A program made the position numbers and the translations under genes. The notes under the pieces are model-generated. The model made no database searches. It was not told the DNA's origin and saw nothing but the letters and a program-made list of their open reading frames with translations. 64,000 nt of DNA from Nocardia jiangxiensis NBRC 101359 (GTDB lineage Bacteria; Actinomycetota; Actinomycetes; Mycobacteriales; Mycobacteriaceae), in assembly GCF_000308615.1 (NCBI RefSeq), contig NZ_BAGB01000054.1, positions 1 through 64,000 on the forward strand, given 5' to 3'. Every line of letters begins with the position of its first letter. The stretch's first letter is position 1. This document shows positions 43,561 through 51,645 of this stretch, piece after piece.

Positions 43561-44448
43561 TCACATGCGTCCCCAATGGTCGGTCACCGGGCAGCGCGGG
43601 TCGGGCGCGGTCGAGGCCCACGTGTCGCGGACCCAGCCGTGCGCCGGATCGTCGCAGAAGGCCATGGATCGCTCGGGCGCCGGGCCCGCCAGGACGTTCA
43701 GGTAGTACATCGGGTAGCCCGGCGCGGCCACACACGGCCCGTGATAGCCGCGCGGGATCAGGAATACGTCCCCGTCCCGCACCGCGACGTTCTCGTCGAG
43801 CTCGCCGTCGGCGGTGTAGGTGCGATGCAGGCCGAATCCCTCTCGGGAAGGTCTGATCTCGTCCCGTCCGGCGATGCGGAAGTAGTAGATCTCCTCGTTG
43901 ACCACCTCGCACTCGCCCGCCTCGTCGTGCTTGTGCGGTGGATAGGAGGACCAGTTGCCGTCCGGGGTGAGGAGTTCACAGGCGTTGAGTTTGTCGGCGT
44001 GCTCCCACACTCCGGGTGTGCCGAAATTCGTGACCTGCCGGGTCGCCCGGCCCGCACCGCGAACCTCCACCGGAACATTCTCGGCCGCACCATATTTCGG
44101 GGACAGCCGCCGCTCGCAGCGGGCCATCGGCAGCGCGATCTCGGCACCGGCCCGGGAGGTGAACTCCACCTCGGCCTCGCGCGGGACGTAGGCGAAATCG
44201 GTGACGCGGGCGAAAACCGTCTCCCGGCCGGTCAATTCGAAGATCTCGCCGTCCACCCGGACGGTGCAGCCACCGCTGAGCGGAAGGATGAACGCCTCGT
44301 ATTCTCCGGTGTGTACCGTCCGCGACTCCCCCGCAGGCAGCCCCAGTACCCGCAGCCCGACATAGGTCCACCCCGCCTCCTCGGCGGTTAGCAGGATCGG
44401 ATCGTTGCCGTCGTTCAGCGTGCCTGCGGGGCGGTGTAATCGGCTCAT
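43561..44448 (-). CDS. iolB: 5-deoxy-glucuronate isomerase
   Basis: 295 residues. A double cupin that isomerises 5-deoxyglucuronate to 2-deoxy-5-keto-gluconate. It begins MSRLHRPAGTLNDGNDPILL; the metal-binding part is KHDEAGECEVVNEEIYYFRI (near 175-195) and DGDVFLIPRGYHGPC (near 232). The ATG at 44448 overlaps the stop of a short iolB-like relic by four bases (ATGA). It lies between the aldolase-like gene and iolD. Confidence 0.93.
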   Translation of the reverse strand: MSRLHRPAGTLNDGNDPILLTAEEAGWTYVGLRVLGLPAGESRTVHTGEYEAFILPLSGGCTVRVDGEIFELTGRETVFARVTDFAYVPREAEVEFTSRAGAEIALPMARCERRLSPKYGAAENVPVEVRGAGRATRQVTNFGTPGVWEHADKLNACELLTPDGNWSSYPPHKHDEAGECEVVNEEIYYFRIAGRDEIRPSREGFGLHRTYTADGELDENVAVRDGDVFLIPRGYHGPCVAAPGYPMYYLNVLAGPAPERSMAFCDDPAHGWVRDTWASTAPDPRCPVTDHWGRM

Positions 44449-44591
44449 CGCGCGCCCCCCTCGGATTCGATTCGGCACCGCCCGGCGGGCAACCGCGACC
44501 CAGGATCGGTCCAGGCCGAGGCAGTGGTGGACAGCAGGACGGGATCGTCTCCGTCGGCGAGTACTCCGATCGGCCGGTGCAGAATGCTCAT
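44445..44591 (-). pseudogene. Relic of a second iolB start (48 codons), still in frame with ATGA overlaps at both ends
   Basis: The reading frame from ATG 44591 gives MSILHRPIGVLADGDDPVLL and continues through a degenerate SRLPAGRCRIESEGG to a TGA at 44445. This copies the first ~45 residues of IolB (MSRLHRPAGTLNDGNDPILL...GLPAGES) with many substitutions and stops before the cupin. Its ATG overlaps the upstream stop and its TGA overlaps the iolB ATG, so ribosomes could pass through all three. It is most likely the remains of a tandem duplication of the iolB 5' end; a retained translational-coupling role is possible. Confidence 0.7.
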
Positions 44592-45481
44592 CGCGCCTCC
44601 GTCAGGATTCGTGCGGCGGCGTCGACCGCGCCCGCGACATCGCCGTCGGGTGGATACAACAGACTGCGACCGACCACGAGGCCGCGCGAAACCTCGTGTC
44701 GCAGTGCACCTCCCCAGGCCGCCAGATCCGCCGCCGAATCGCCCGATGGTGCTCCGCCCAGCATGAGCACCGGCAGCGTGGTGGCGTCGAGTACCGAGAT
44801 ATCCTCCGGCGCGGGGATTTTCAGCCAGGTGTAGGCGGAGGTGACGCCGAGGCCCGACGCGACGGTGATCGCCCGCTGTAATGAGGCCGAATCCTTGTGC
44901 ATCACCAGCGATCCGGACTCGTCGCGATGGTAGGGCAGCGGTTCCACCATCGCCATCAGGCCGTGCGCGGCCAGTTCCGAGACCGCGCGGGCGCACGCTT
45001 GCAGTGTCGGAATGGTGCGCGGGTCCGAATCCACCAGTCGCAGCAGCATTTTCCCGCCGTCCAGGCCGAACTCGACCAGCGATCGGGCATCGTATCCGGT
45101 GAACCGATCCTCGATCTCCCAGTCCGCACCGGCCAGGCCGCCGCGATTCATCGATCCGATGACGACCTTGTCGTGCAGCGCGTCCAGCAGCAGTAGTTCC
45201 TCCACGACGTCCGGGGAGCCGAGCACGCCGTCCACCGCCGGATTGTCCAGCGCGATCAGCAGACGTTCGAGCAGGGTGCGCCGATCGGCCATGGCGGTGC
45301 GGTCCGAACCGACCCCGAGCGCACCGCGGGCCGGATGGTCCGCCGCGACCAGGAACAGCGTGCCCTGCTCGGACAGCAGCCGCTCGCGCCGACGCCGCCC
45401 GGCGTAGGCACGCGCGACCGCTGCGGGTTCGGTGCTGCGCACGTGCAACAGCTCACGCCAGCGTTCGTCGGTCAGGTACAC
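44588..45481 (-). CDS. Aldolase-like TIM-barrel protein of inositol clusters (Cgl0158 family)
   Basis: 297 residues. A class I aldolase-like barrel (DeoC/LacD superfamily): LFLVAADHPARGALGV (near 42), VVIGSMNRGGLAGADWEIED (near 105), GGKMLLRLVDSDPRTIPTL (near 142) and YTWLKIPAPEDISV (near 217; a Lys suitable as the Schiff base). The group is typical of actinobacterial iol clusters and may perform the IolJ step on 6-phospho-5-dehydro-2-deoxygluconate; that is an inference from context. The GTG at 45481 starts 10 bases after iolC. Confidence 0.8.
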   Translation of the reverse strand: MYLTDERWRELLHVRSTEPAAVARAYAGRRRRERLLSEQGTLFLVAADHPARGALGVGSDRTAMADRRTLLERLLIALDNPAVDGVLGSPDVVEELLLLDALHDKVVIGSMNRGGLAGADWEIEDRFTGYDARSLVEFGLDGGKMLLRLVDSDPRTIPTLQACARAVSELAAHGLMAMVEPLPYHRDESGSLVMHKDSASLQRAITVASGLGVTSAYTWLKIPAPEDISVLDATTLPVLMLGGAPSGDSAADLAAWGGALRHEVSRGLVVGRSLLYPPDGDVAGAVDAAARILTEAR

Positions 45482-45490
45482 CGCATCTCC

Positions 45491-46456
45491 TCATACGATC
45501 TCCTCCGCGCGCCGTCCTCGGCACAGCAGTTCCTCGATCTCCGCAGTCGTGGGCATGGCGTCCGCGCAGGCCAGCCGCGAAGCCACCAGGGCCCCGGCGG
45601 CATTGGCGTATTCCGCGGCCCGCCGCGGATCCCAGCCCGCGAGCAGTCCGTGCGCCAGCGCGCCGCCGAAACCGTCGCCGGCGCCGAGTCCGCACACCAC
45701 CTCGACCCGGCACGGCGGCACGGTCCACCGATGTCCCGCCGCATCGGCGACGAACACCCCGTCCGCACCGCATTTGATCACCGCCAGTTCGACCCCGCGC
45801 TCGACGAGCCGCTCGGCGGCCGCACCCGGATCGTCGGTCCCGACCGCGACCCGCACCTCGGTTCTGTTGCCCACCACCACATTGACGTGATCGAGCAGCG
45901 CACCGATCGCACGCCCGGCGGTCGTCGCATCGGGCCAGAACATCGGCCGATAGTCCAGATCGAGCACGGTATGTCCCCGCCGCGCGCGCCGTTCGAGCAC
46001 CCGGTGCTGTGTGCTGCGCGCGGGTTCCGCGCTGACGCCGGTCCCGGTCACCCACAGCAGCGGAACGGATTCGACGACGTCCCAAGGGATATCGTCCTCG
46101 GTCAGGGTCAGATCCGGCGCGATCGGGGCACGATAGAACAGCAACGGCGGATCGGCGGGCGGATTCAACTCGCAGAACACCACGGGCGTCAGCAGATCTG
46201 CGGACGTGGCCACATACCGCGCCGAAACCCCGAACTCCCCCAACGCGGTTCGCACATACTCCCCGAACCCGTCCGCCCCGACCTTGGTCACCACCGCACT
46301 GCGCCGCCCCATCCGCGCCGCGGCCACGGCGACGTTGGTCGCGGTGCCGCCCAACGATTTCGCGAACGTGCGCACCTGAGCCAGCGGAACCCCGCTCTGC
46401 TCCGGATACAGATCCACCCCGACGCGGCCGACGGTCAGGACCTCCAGTTCGCTCAT
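45491..46456 (-). CDS. iolC: 5-dehydro-2-deoxygluconokinase
   Basis: 321 residues. A PfkB-family sugar kinase: SLGGTATNVAVAAARMGRRS (near 33) at the substrate site, LDLDYRPMFWPDAT (near 155) and the catalytic VCGLGAGDGFGGALAHGL (near 255). It phosphorylates the sugar acid from IolB. Its ATG overlaps the ABC ATPase stop by four bases (ATGA). Confidence 0.9.
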   Translation of the reverse strand: MSELEVLTVGRVGVDLYPEQSGVPLAQVRTFAKSLGGTATNVAVAAARMGRRSAVVTKVGADGFGEYVRTALGEFGVSARYVATSADLLTPVVFCELNPPADPPLLFYRAPIAPDLTLTEDDIPWDVVESVPLLWVTGTGVSAEPARSTQHRVLERRARRGHTVLDLDYRPMFWPDATTAGRAIGALLDHVNVVVGNRTEVRVAVGTDDPGAAAERLVERGVELAVIKCGADGVFVADAAGHRWTVPPCRVEVVCGLGAGDGFGGALAHGLLAGWDPRRAAEYANAAGALVASRLACADAMPTTAEIEELLCRGRRAEEIV

Positions 46457-47250
46457 TCCACCACCCGCTCCAATTCATGTTGCAGCGCAGCGAGTTCCGC
46501 TCCCCCGGCCATCTGGCGGGTCAGCTCGGGCAGGTCGATCTCGGACTTCTCGTACGAACCCAGTACCGCGCCACGTTTGAGCAGCAGGAAGCGGTCACCG
46601 ACGGGATAGGCATGGTGCGGGTTGTGGGTGATCAGCACGACCCCGAGGCCGCGATCGCGCGCCTGGACCACGTAGCGCAGCACGACCCCGGCCTGTTTCA
46701 CGCCCAGCGCGGCGGTCGGCTCGTCCAGGATGAGCACCTTCGCGCCGTAGTGCACCGCACGCGCGATCGCCACACACTGCCGCTGCCCGCCGGACAGTGT
46801 GCCGACCGGCTGCTCCAGATCCCGAATCTCGATTCCCATATCCGACAACGCCTTCCGGGCGATTTCCCGGCTCCGGTCGCGATCCAGGAAACGCAGCGGC
46901 CCGATCCCGAAGGTCGGCTCCGAACCCAGCACGAAATTGCGCCACACACTCATCAGCGGGACCACCGCCAGATCCTGGTACACCGTGGCGATTCCACGAT
47001 CGAGCGCCACACGCGGAGAGACGAACCGGGTCGGCTCCCCCTCGACGCGCAGCTCACCCGCGTCGTGCTGATGCACCCCGGCCAGAATCTTGATCAGCGT
47101 GGACTTTCCCGCACCGTTGTCGCCCAGCACGCAGGTGACCTCGCCGGCGTTCACCACCATGGACACGTCCTCGAGCGCGACCACCCCGCCGTAACTCTTG
47201 GTGACGCCGACGGTTTCGATGAGCGTGGTTGCCCCGGACGTCGCGGTCAT
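46453..47250 (-). CDS. ABC transporter ATP-binding protein (sugar/inositol importer)
   Basis: 265 residues, one nucleotide-binding domain: Walker A CVLGDNGAGKSTLIKIL (near 38), signature TLSGGQRQCVAIARAVHYGA (near 147), Walker B KVLILDEPTAALGVKQ (near 168). It is a half-size relative of RbsA (one domain rather than two), as in the FrcA/inositol type, and would work as a dimer with the permease next to it. The ATG at 47250 overlaps the permease stop. Confidence 0.9.
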   Translation of the reverse strand: MTATSGATTLIETVGVTKSYGGVVALEDVSMVVNAGEVTCVLGDNGAGKSTLIKILAGVHQHDAGELRVEGEPTRFVSPRVALDRGIATVYQDLAVVPLMSVWRNFVLGSEPTFGIGPLRFLDRDRSREIARKALSDMGIEIRDLEQPVGTLSGGQRQCVAIARAVHYGAKVLILDEPTAALGVKQAGVVLRYVVQARDRGLGVVLITHNPHHAYPVGDRFLLLKRGAVLGSYEKSEIDLPELTRQMAGGAELAALQHELERVVE

Positions 47251-48314
47251 CGCCGAATCCTCTCCGCGCGCTTGCTGAATGCGTTGTTGACCAGGACCGC
47301 CGCGAGCAGCAGCACGCCGAGGAACAACATGAACCAGTCGTCGTTCCAGCGGGCGAATACGATGCCCTGCCTGGCCATCCCGAAGATCAGCGCGCCCAGG
47401 GCCGCACCGATCACCGACCCGAATCCACCGGTCAGCAGGCAGCCGCCCACCACGGCGGCGATGATGAACTGCAGTTCCAGACCCACGCCCTGATTGGCCT
47501 GCACGCTGCCGAACCGCAGTATGCTGCACGAGCCGACCACCCACCCGGCGAGACCGGTACCCATGAACAGCAGGATCTTCGTGCGCACCGCGGGCACGCC
47601 GACCGCGCGGGCACTGGGCAGCGAACCGCCCACCGCGAACGTCCAGTTGCCGAATCGCGTGCGCAGCAACAGGATCGACCCCAGCACGGTCAGCAGGATC
47701 CACCACACCACCGACGCCTGGATACGGGTGCTGCCCAGATCGATCGTGGAGGCGAAAACCGCACCGGCCGAGGCGTATCCGGCCGCACCGCGAATCCCGG
47801 CGACCTGCACTGTGTCGGTGACCAGCCGGGTCACACCGAGATTCAGGCCCTGCAGCGCGAGGAACGTACCGAGCGTCACGATGAAACTCGGCAGTCCCGT
47901 CCGCATCACGACCCACCCGTTGAACGCGCCCACAGCCAGTGCGAACACCAGCGAGGCCAGCAGCGCGAACCACACGTTCCAACCTGCGTGCACCGCCAGC
48001 AGCGCGGTGACCAGCGAGGTCGAAGCCGTCATCACGCCCGCCGACAGATCGAATTCGCCGCCGATCATCAGCAGCGCCACCGCGACCGCCATGATCCCCA
48101 ACGTCGAGGAGTCGTCGAGCCAGTTCGCGATGCCCAGCGGGCTCAGGAACCGGTCGGTGATGACGCTGAAGAACACGAACACCAGCAGCGCGCCGAGCAG
48201 TGCCCCGATCTCGGGCCGCACGATCGCGCGTTGCAGCAGCGTGGGGCCCGAGGTCGTGTCCGGCGCACCGGCCTGCGCGGAGGACGAGTCCGATGACGTT
48301 GCGGTGGTAATCAA
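47247..48314 (-). CDS. ABC transporter permease (RbsC/FrcC type)
   Basis: 355 residues with about nine hydrophobic segments. GIMAVAVALLMIGGEFDLSA (near 76) and FIVTLGTFLALQGLNLG (near 142) are the conserved carbohydrate-permease motifs; GGCLLTGGFGSVIGAALGAL (near 290) is the ATPase-coupling stretch. It starts with TTG at 48314, preceded by GAGAGG, 11 bases after the binding-protein gene. Confidence 0.9.
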   Translation of the reverse strand: MITTATSSDSSSAQAGAPDTTSGPTLLQRAIVRPEIGALLGALLVFVFFSVITDRFLSPLGIANWLDDSSTLGIMAVAVALLMIGGEFDLSAGVMTASTSLVTALLAVHAGWNVWFALLASLVFALAVGAFNGWVVMRTGLPSFIVTLGTFLALQGLNLGVTRLVTDTVQVAGIRGAAGYASAGAVFASTIDLGSTRIQASVVWWILLTVLGSILLLRTRFGNWTFAVGGSLPSARAVGVPAVRTKILLFMGTGLAGWVVGSCSILRFGSVQANQGVGLELQFIIAAVVGGCLLTGGFGSVIGAALGALIFGMARQGIVFARWNDDWFMLFLGVLLLAAVLVNNAFSKRAERIRR

Positions 48315-48325
48315 TTCATCGCCTC

Positions 48326-49330
48326 TCAGCGCGTGCCCTGCGACACCAGCGTCGCGATCGCGTCGACGTTGTCCTTGTCCACGAAGGCCGGACCCGTCTG
48401 CACCGGCGCGCCGCCGCCCACGGTATTGCGATTGGACTTGTACAGCTGCAGCATCACGATCGGCAGATAGCCCTGCTCGTACTGCTGCTGATCGATGGCG
48501 AACAGCAGTTTGCCCGATTTGATGGCGTCCACCACCTCACTGTTCAGATCGAACGTCGCGACCTGCGCGGTCGAACCGGATTCCCCGGCCGCGGCCACGG
48601 CGCGCGCCGCCACCTGCGAATTGAGCGTCAGCACGGCGTCGATGGAGTGATCGGCGTCCAGCGCGCCCTTGATCCGGGACTGTGCATCGGTCGGATTGTT
48701 GATATCGACCTGCAGGGTGGTCGCGCTGCCGCCGAAGCCCTTCGTCGCGCCGTCGCACCGCTGGTTGTCGCCGATGTTCCCGGCCTCGTGAATAACGCAG
48801 AGCAGCTTGTGTTTTCCGGCCGCGGCCAGGCGCTTGCCCGCTCCCTCGCCCGCGGATTCCTCGCTCTGCCCGACGTGACCGATCGCCCCGACGCTCGCGC
48901 TCTGCGCCTCGCCGGAGTTGATCGTGACCACGGGAATGCCTGCGGCGACGGCCTTCTGGATCGAGGGACGCAGCGCATCGGGATTGGCCATCGAGACCAC
49001 CAGCCCGCCGACCCCCTGAGCGACGGCGTTGTCGATGAGTTTGGCCTGCTGGGTCGGATCGCCGGAGGATTGGTAGTCGACCTTGACGCCGAGTCGCTTA
49101 CCCGCGGCGTCCGCGCCGTTCTTCACCACGTTCCAGAACGCATCACCCGCACTGCCGTGTGTGACAACGGAGACCGAGGTCAATGTGCCTGTCGGACCGG
49201 CCGTCTGGGTCGTGGTGTTCTCGGCGGCAGGTCCACTGCACGCGGCCAGCACCGCGGCCGTGGCGAACCAGGGCAGCACGCGCCGCCAGCGTGTTCGGAC
49301 GGTGCGGGCCGAGGCGGACTTCGTTGTCAT
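48326..49330 (-). CDS. Sugar/inositol-binding lipoprotein of the ABC importer
   Basis: 334 residues. Twin-basic start followed by a lipobox AVLAACSG (lipidated Cys about 31), then a type I periplasmic-binding fold: SVVTHGSAGDAFWNVVKNGA, GGLVVSMANPD and VATFDLNSEVVDAI. Its place in the iol operon makes inositol the most likely ligand, though ribose or another polyol is not excluded by sequence. Confidence 0.87.
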   Translation of the reverse strand: MTTKSASARTVRTRWRRVLPWFATAAVLAACSGPAAENTTTQTAGPTGTLTSVSVVTHGSAGDAFWNVVKNGADAAGKRLGVKVDYQSSGDPTQQAKLIDNAVAQGVGGLVVSMANPDALRPSIQKAVAAGIPVVTINSGEAQSASVGAIGHVGQSEESAGEGAGKRLAAAGKHKLLCVIHEAGNIGDNQRCDGATKGFGGSATTLQVDINNPTDAQSRIKGALDADHSIDAVLTLNSQVAARAVAAAGESGSTAQVATFDLNSEVVDAIKSGKLLFAIDQQQYEQGYLPIVMLQLYKSNRNTVGGGAPVQTGPAFVDKDNVDAIATLVSQGTR

Positions 49331-49372
49331 CTTCTCTCCTAATCGATCCGGAATGAGCCGGGGCCTGCGTGG

Positions 49373-50305
49373 TTACGCCCCTGCTGCCCGGATCCGCTCA
49401 TTCCTGGGTCCGGCGGAATCCAGTGCCGCGCCGATATTTTCGAGCCGACGCAGACTTCGTTCGGTGTCCCGGGTGGGCCCGGCCGCGGTGTCCTCCGCCG
49501 CCAACGCCGTATCCTGCTCGAGCACATACCAGCCGCGATAGCCGCCCGAGTGGGCGCATCGCACCAGCGTCTCGATGTCCACATCCCCGTCGCCCAGCGG
49601 CACGAACAGGCCCTGGCGCACCGCTGCGCTGTATTCGATTGCACCGCAACGGATCTGTTCGGCGAGATCGGCCCGCACGTCCTTGAGGTGGATATGCCCT
49701 ATCCGATCGGGGTGTCGACGGACCAAGGCCACCGGATCCGTGCCGCCGATCAGCAGATGCCCGGTGTCCAAGCACAATTCGAGGTCCGAATCGGCGAGCA
49801 GGCGCTCGACCTCCGCACCGGTCTCCACGAGCGTGCCCACATGCGGGTGCAGGACGGTGCGCAGGCCGTATCCGGCAGCGATATCGCGAATGTCGGTGGC
49901 CGTGTCGATCAGGGTGCGCCACTGGTGATCATCGAGCTGCGGACGGGTGTCGTACCCCTCGTCCCCGGTCGCCGCGGCGATTACCAGCACCTCGGCCCCG
50001 GCCGCGGCGAACAGTTCGGCGCTGGCGCGGGCGGCGGTGCGGGCAGCCGGTGGATCCCGATGCAGGGCCAGGGCGAGGAATCCGCCGATCGCGGCGATTC
50101 GGTAGGGCGCCAACAGTTCCCGGAGCCGGTCCGGCTCGACGGGCAGATATCCCGGCGGCCCGAATTCGGTGGCGGTGAGCCCGAGGGCGGCCATCTCCGA
50201 CAACACGGTCGAGGCGGGGAGCACATGTCCCCAGCCGGGCACCTCGCACACGCCCCACGAGATCGGCGCGGCGGCGATCCGCAGCGGATGCATTGGTTCG
50301 GTCAT
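49373..50305 (-). CDS. IolE-like sugar isomerase/dehydratase (AP endonuclease 2-type TIM barrel)
   Basis: 310 residues. AAAPISWGVCEVPGWGHVLP at the start matches inosose dehydratase (IolE). Metal ligands appear in VLHPHVGTLVETG (near 155), LCLDTGHLLIGG (near 185), IGHIHLKDV and YVLEQDTAL. IolE removes water from scyllo-inosose; the related IolH/IolI have the same fold, so IolE is the best but not the only reading. It is the first gene of the iol operon, directly behind the LacI-type operator. The ATG at 50305 excludes an upstream stretch that overlaps the promoter. Confidence 0.8.
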   Translation of the reverse strand: MTEPMHPLRIAAAPISWGVCEVPGWGHVLPASTVLSEMAALGLTATEFGPPGYLPVEPDRLRELLAPYRIAAIGGFLALALHRDPPAARTAARASAELFAAAGAEVLVIAAATGDEGYDTRPQLDDHQWRTLIDTATDIRDIAAGYGLRTVLHPHVGTLVETGAEVERLLADSDLELCLDTGHLLIGGTDPVALVRRHPDRIGHIHLKDVRADLAEQIRCGAIEYSAAVRQGLFVPLGDGDVDIETLVRCAHSGGYRGWYVLEQDTALAAEDTAAGPTRDTERSLRRLENIGAALDSAGPRNERIRAAGA

Positions 50306-50347
50306 AGCCTGCTCCGGCCTGTCGGTGCACGGTGCGCGCTCGGCGTC

Positions 50348-50363
50348 ATTGGAGCGCTCCAAT
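50348..50363. promoter_or_regulatory. iol operator: perfect 16-bp palindrome
   Basis: ATTGGAGCGCTCCAAT is perfectly self-complementary with a central CG, the usual LacI-family pattern. It lies directly downstream of the iol -10 element, covering the expected transcription start, so a bound repressor would block transcription. A near copy stands at 50484-50499. Confidence 0.85.
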
Positions 50364-50391
50364 AATGTAACCTGTGTCACGATAGTGTCAA
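50364..50391 (-). promoter_or_regulatory. iol operon promoter (-35 TTGACA, -10 TACATT)
   Basis: On the minus strand TTGACA (50391-50386) and TACATT (50369-50364) are separated by 16 bases, near-consensus for the housekeeping sigma factor. Transcription should begin at about 50357, inside the operator and roughly 50 bases before the first iol gene. Confidence 0.8.
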
Positions 50392-50483
50392 GGGGTCGTC
50401 GTACCGCGTTTCCGCAGGTTCCACCTCGGATAATGCACCCCAGCCAGGCGAATCCGGGAAAATCCCGATGGTGTGAATGTCCG

Positions 50484-50499
50484 ATTGGAGCGCTCTATT
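50484..50499. promoter_or_regulatory. Second iol-type operator, ahead of the LacI gene
   Basis: ATTGGAGCGCTCTATT shares the GGAGCGCTC core of the iol operator; the right half departs from symmetry (CTATT for CCAAT). It is about 65 bases before the lacI start, which implies autoregulation and, with the first site 136 bases away, possible looping. Confidence 0.75.
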
Positions 50500-50563
50500 G
50501 CTCGGTGCGTTGCCGCGCGGTACCGTCGGCGCACAGGTTCCGCCGAACGTCCGGGAAGAGGAC

Positions 50564-51571
50564 ATGATGCAGCGACCGACGATGCAGGACGTCGCCGCTC
50601 GGGCGGGCGTCTCGCGCGCCCTGGTCTCGCTCGTGATGCGCGATTCGCCGAAGGTCAGCGAGCATCGCCGCCGCGCGGTCCTGGCCGCGGCCGCCGAACT
50701 CGGCTATCGGCCGCACACCATGGCCCGCTCCCTGGCCAGCCGGACCTCCAATATCGTCGGCGTCCTGGTTTCCGATCTGCACAACGCGTTCTTCGCCGAC
50801 GTGGTGGAGGCCATGGACGGCGCGGCACAGCAGGCCGGACTCGAGCTGATCCTCAACACCGGCCGCCGCAGCCCCGCCCGCGAACGCACCGCGCTGAGCA
50901 GTCTGCTGGCCTTCCATCCGGGCGGAATCATCCTGCTCTCACCGGTTCTCGCGGCGGCGGCGATCCGCGAGGCGTCCATGCAGTGCCCGGTGGTGCTGGT
51001 CTCGCGCAGTTCGTCGGCGGCGGAGGTGGACACCGTCGACGACGACGGCGAGACGGGATCCGCACTGGCCGTGGATCATCTGGTCGCCCTGGGGCATCGG
51101 CGCATCGTGCACTTCGACGGCGGCGCGGCCTTCAGCGCGACGCCGCGGCGCAAGGGATACGTCGCGGCCATGCATCGGCACGGCCTCGAACCCCTGGTCG
51201 TGCCGAGCGAGCACACCGACGAAGCGGGTGTCGCGGCCGTGCGCAAACTCCTGACGGTGTTCTCCCCCACCAACTTCCCCACGGCCCTGGTGTGCGGCAA
51301 CGACTTCAACGCCGTGGGCGCGATGTCCGCACTGGAGGATGCGGGATTGCGTGTGCCGCAGGACGTCTCGGTCGTCGGCTACGACAACTCCTCGCTGGCC
51401 GCACTGCGACACGTCGCCCTGACCACCGTCGACCAACCGCGCACCGAGATCGGCCGCCTCGCGATCGAAGCGCTCGCCCAACGTCTGCACGCAGACCGCA
51501 CCGACCCGGTCCGGCGACGCGTGCACCCCTCGCTGATCGTCCGCGCGACCACCGCCGCACCCGCGGATTGA
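50564..51571 (+). CDS. LacI-family repressor of the inositol operon
   Basis: 335 residues. The DNA-binding start MQDVAARAGVSRALVSLVMR, then SEHRRRAVLAAAAELGYRPH with hinge RSLASRTSNIVGVLV, is a classic LacI head; the effector domain includes VVGYDNSSLAALRHVALTTV. The ATG at 50564 follows GGAAGAGG. It is divergent from the iol operon, with two GGAGCGCTC operators between, so it most likely represses iol genes until inositol or an intermediate binds. Confidence 0.9.
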   Translation: MMQRPTMQDVAARAGVSRALVSLVMRDSPKVSEHRRRAVLAAAAELGYRPHTMARSLASRTSNIVGVLVSDLHNAFFADVVEAMDGAAQQAGLELILNTGRRSPARERTALSSLLAFHPGGIILLSPVLAAAAIREASMQCPVVLVSRSSSAAEVDTVDDDGETGSALAVDHLVALGHRRIVHFDGGAAFSATPRRKGYVAAMHRHGLEPLVVPSEHTDEAGVAAVRKLLTVFSPTNFPTALVCGNDFNAVGAMSALEDAGLRVPQDVSVVGYDNSSLAALRHVALTTVDQPRTEIGRLAIEALAQRLHADRTDPVRRRVHPSLIVRATTAAPAD

Positions 51572-51645
51572 CCAGCAACCACCCGACGCCGGTCGTGGCG
51601 AGTCCACCCGACGCGCACGACCCGCCCCGAAAGGAGAACGCACCC

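Noticed and set aside
47494..48522. Plus-strand open frame across the ABC permease
   Set aside because: Antisense of a membrane protein gene; Thr/Ser/Pro-rich translation without hydrophobic segments.
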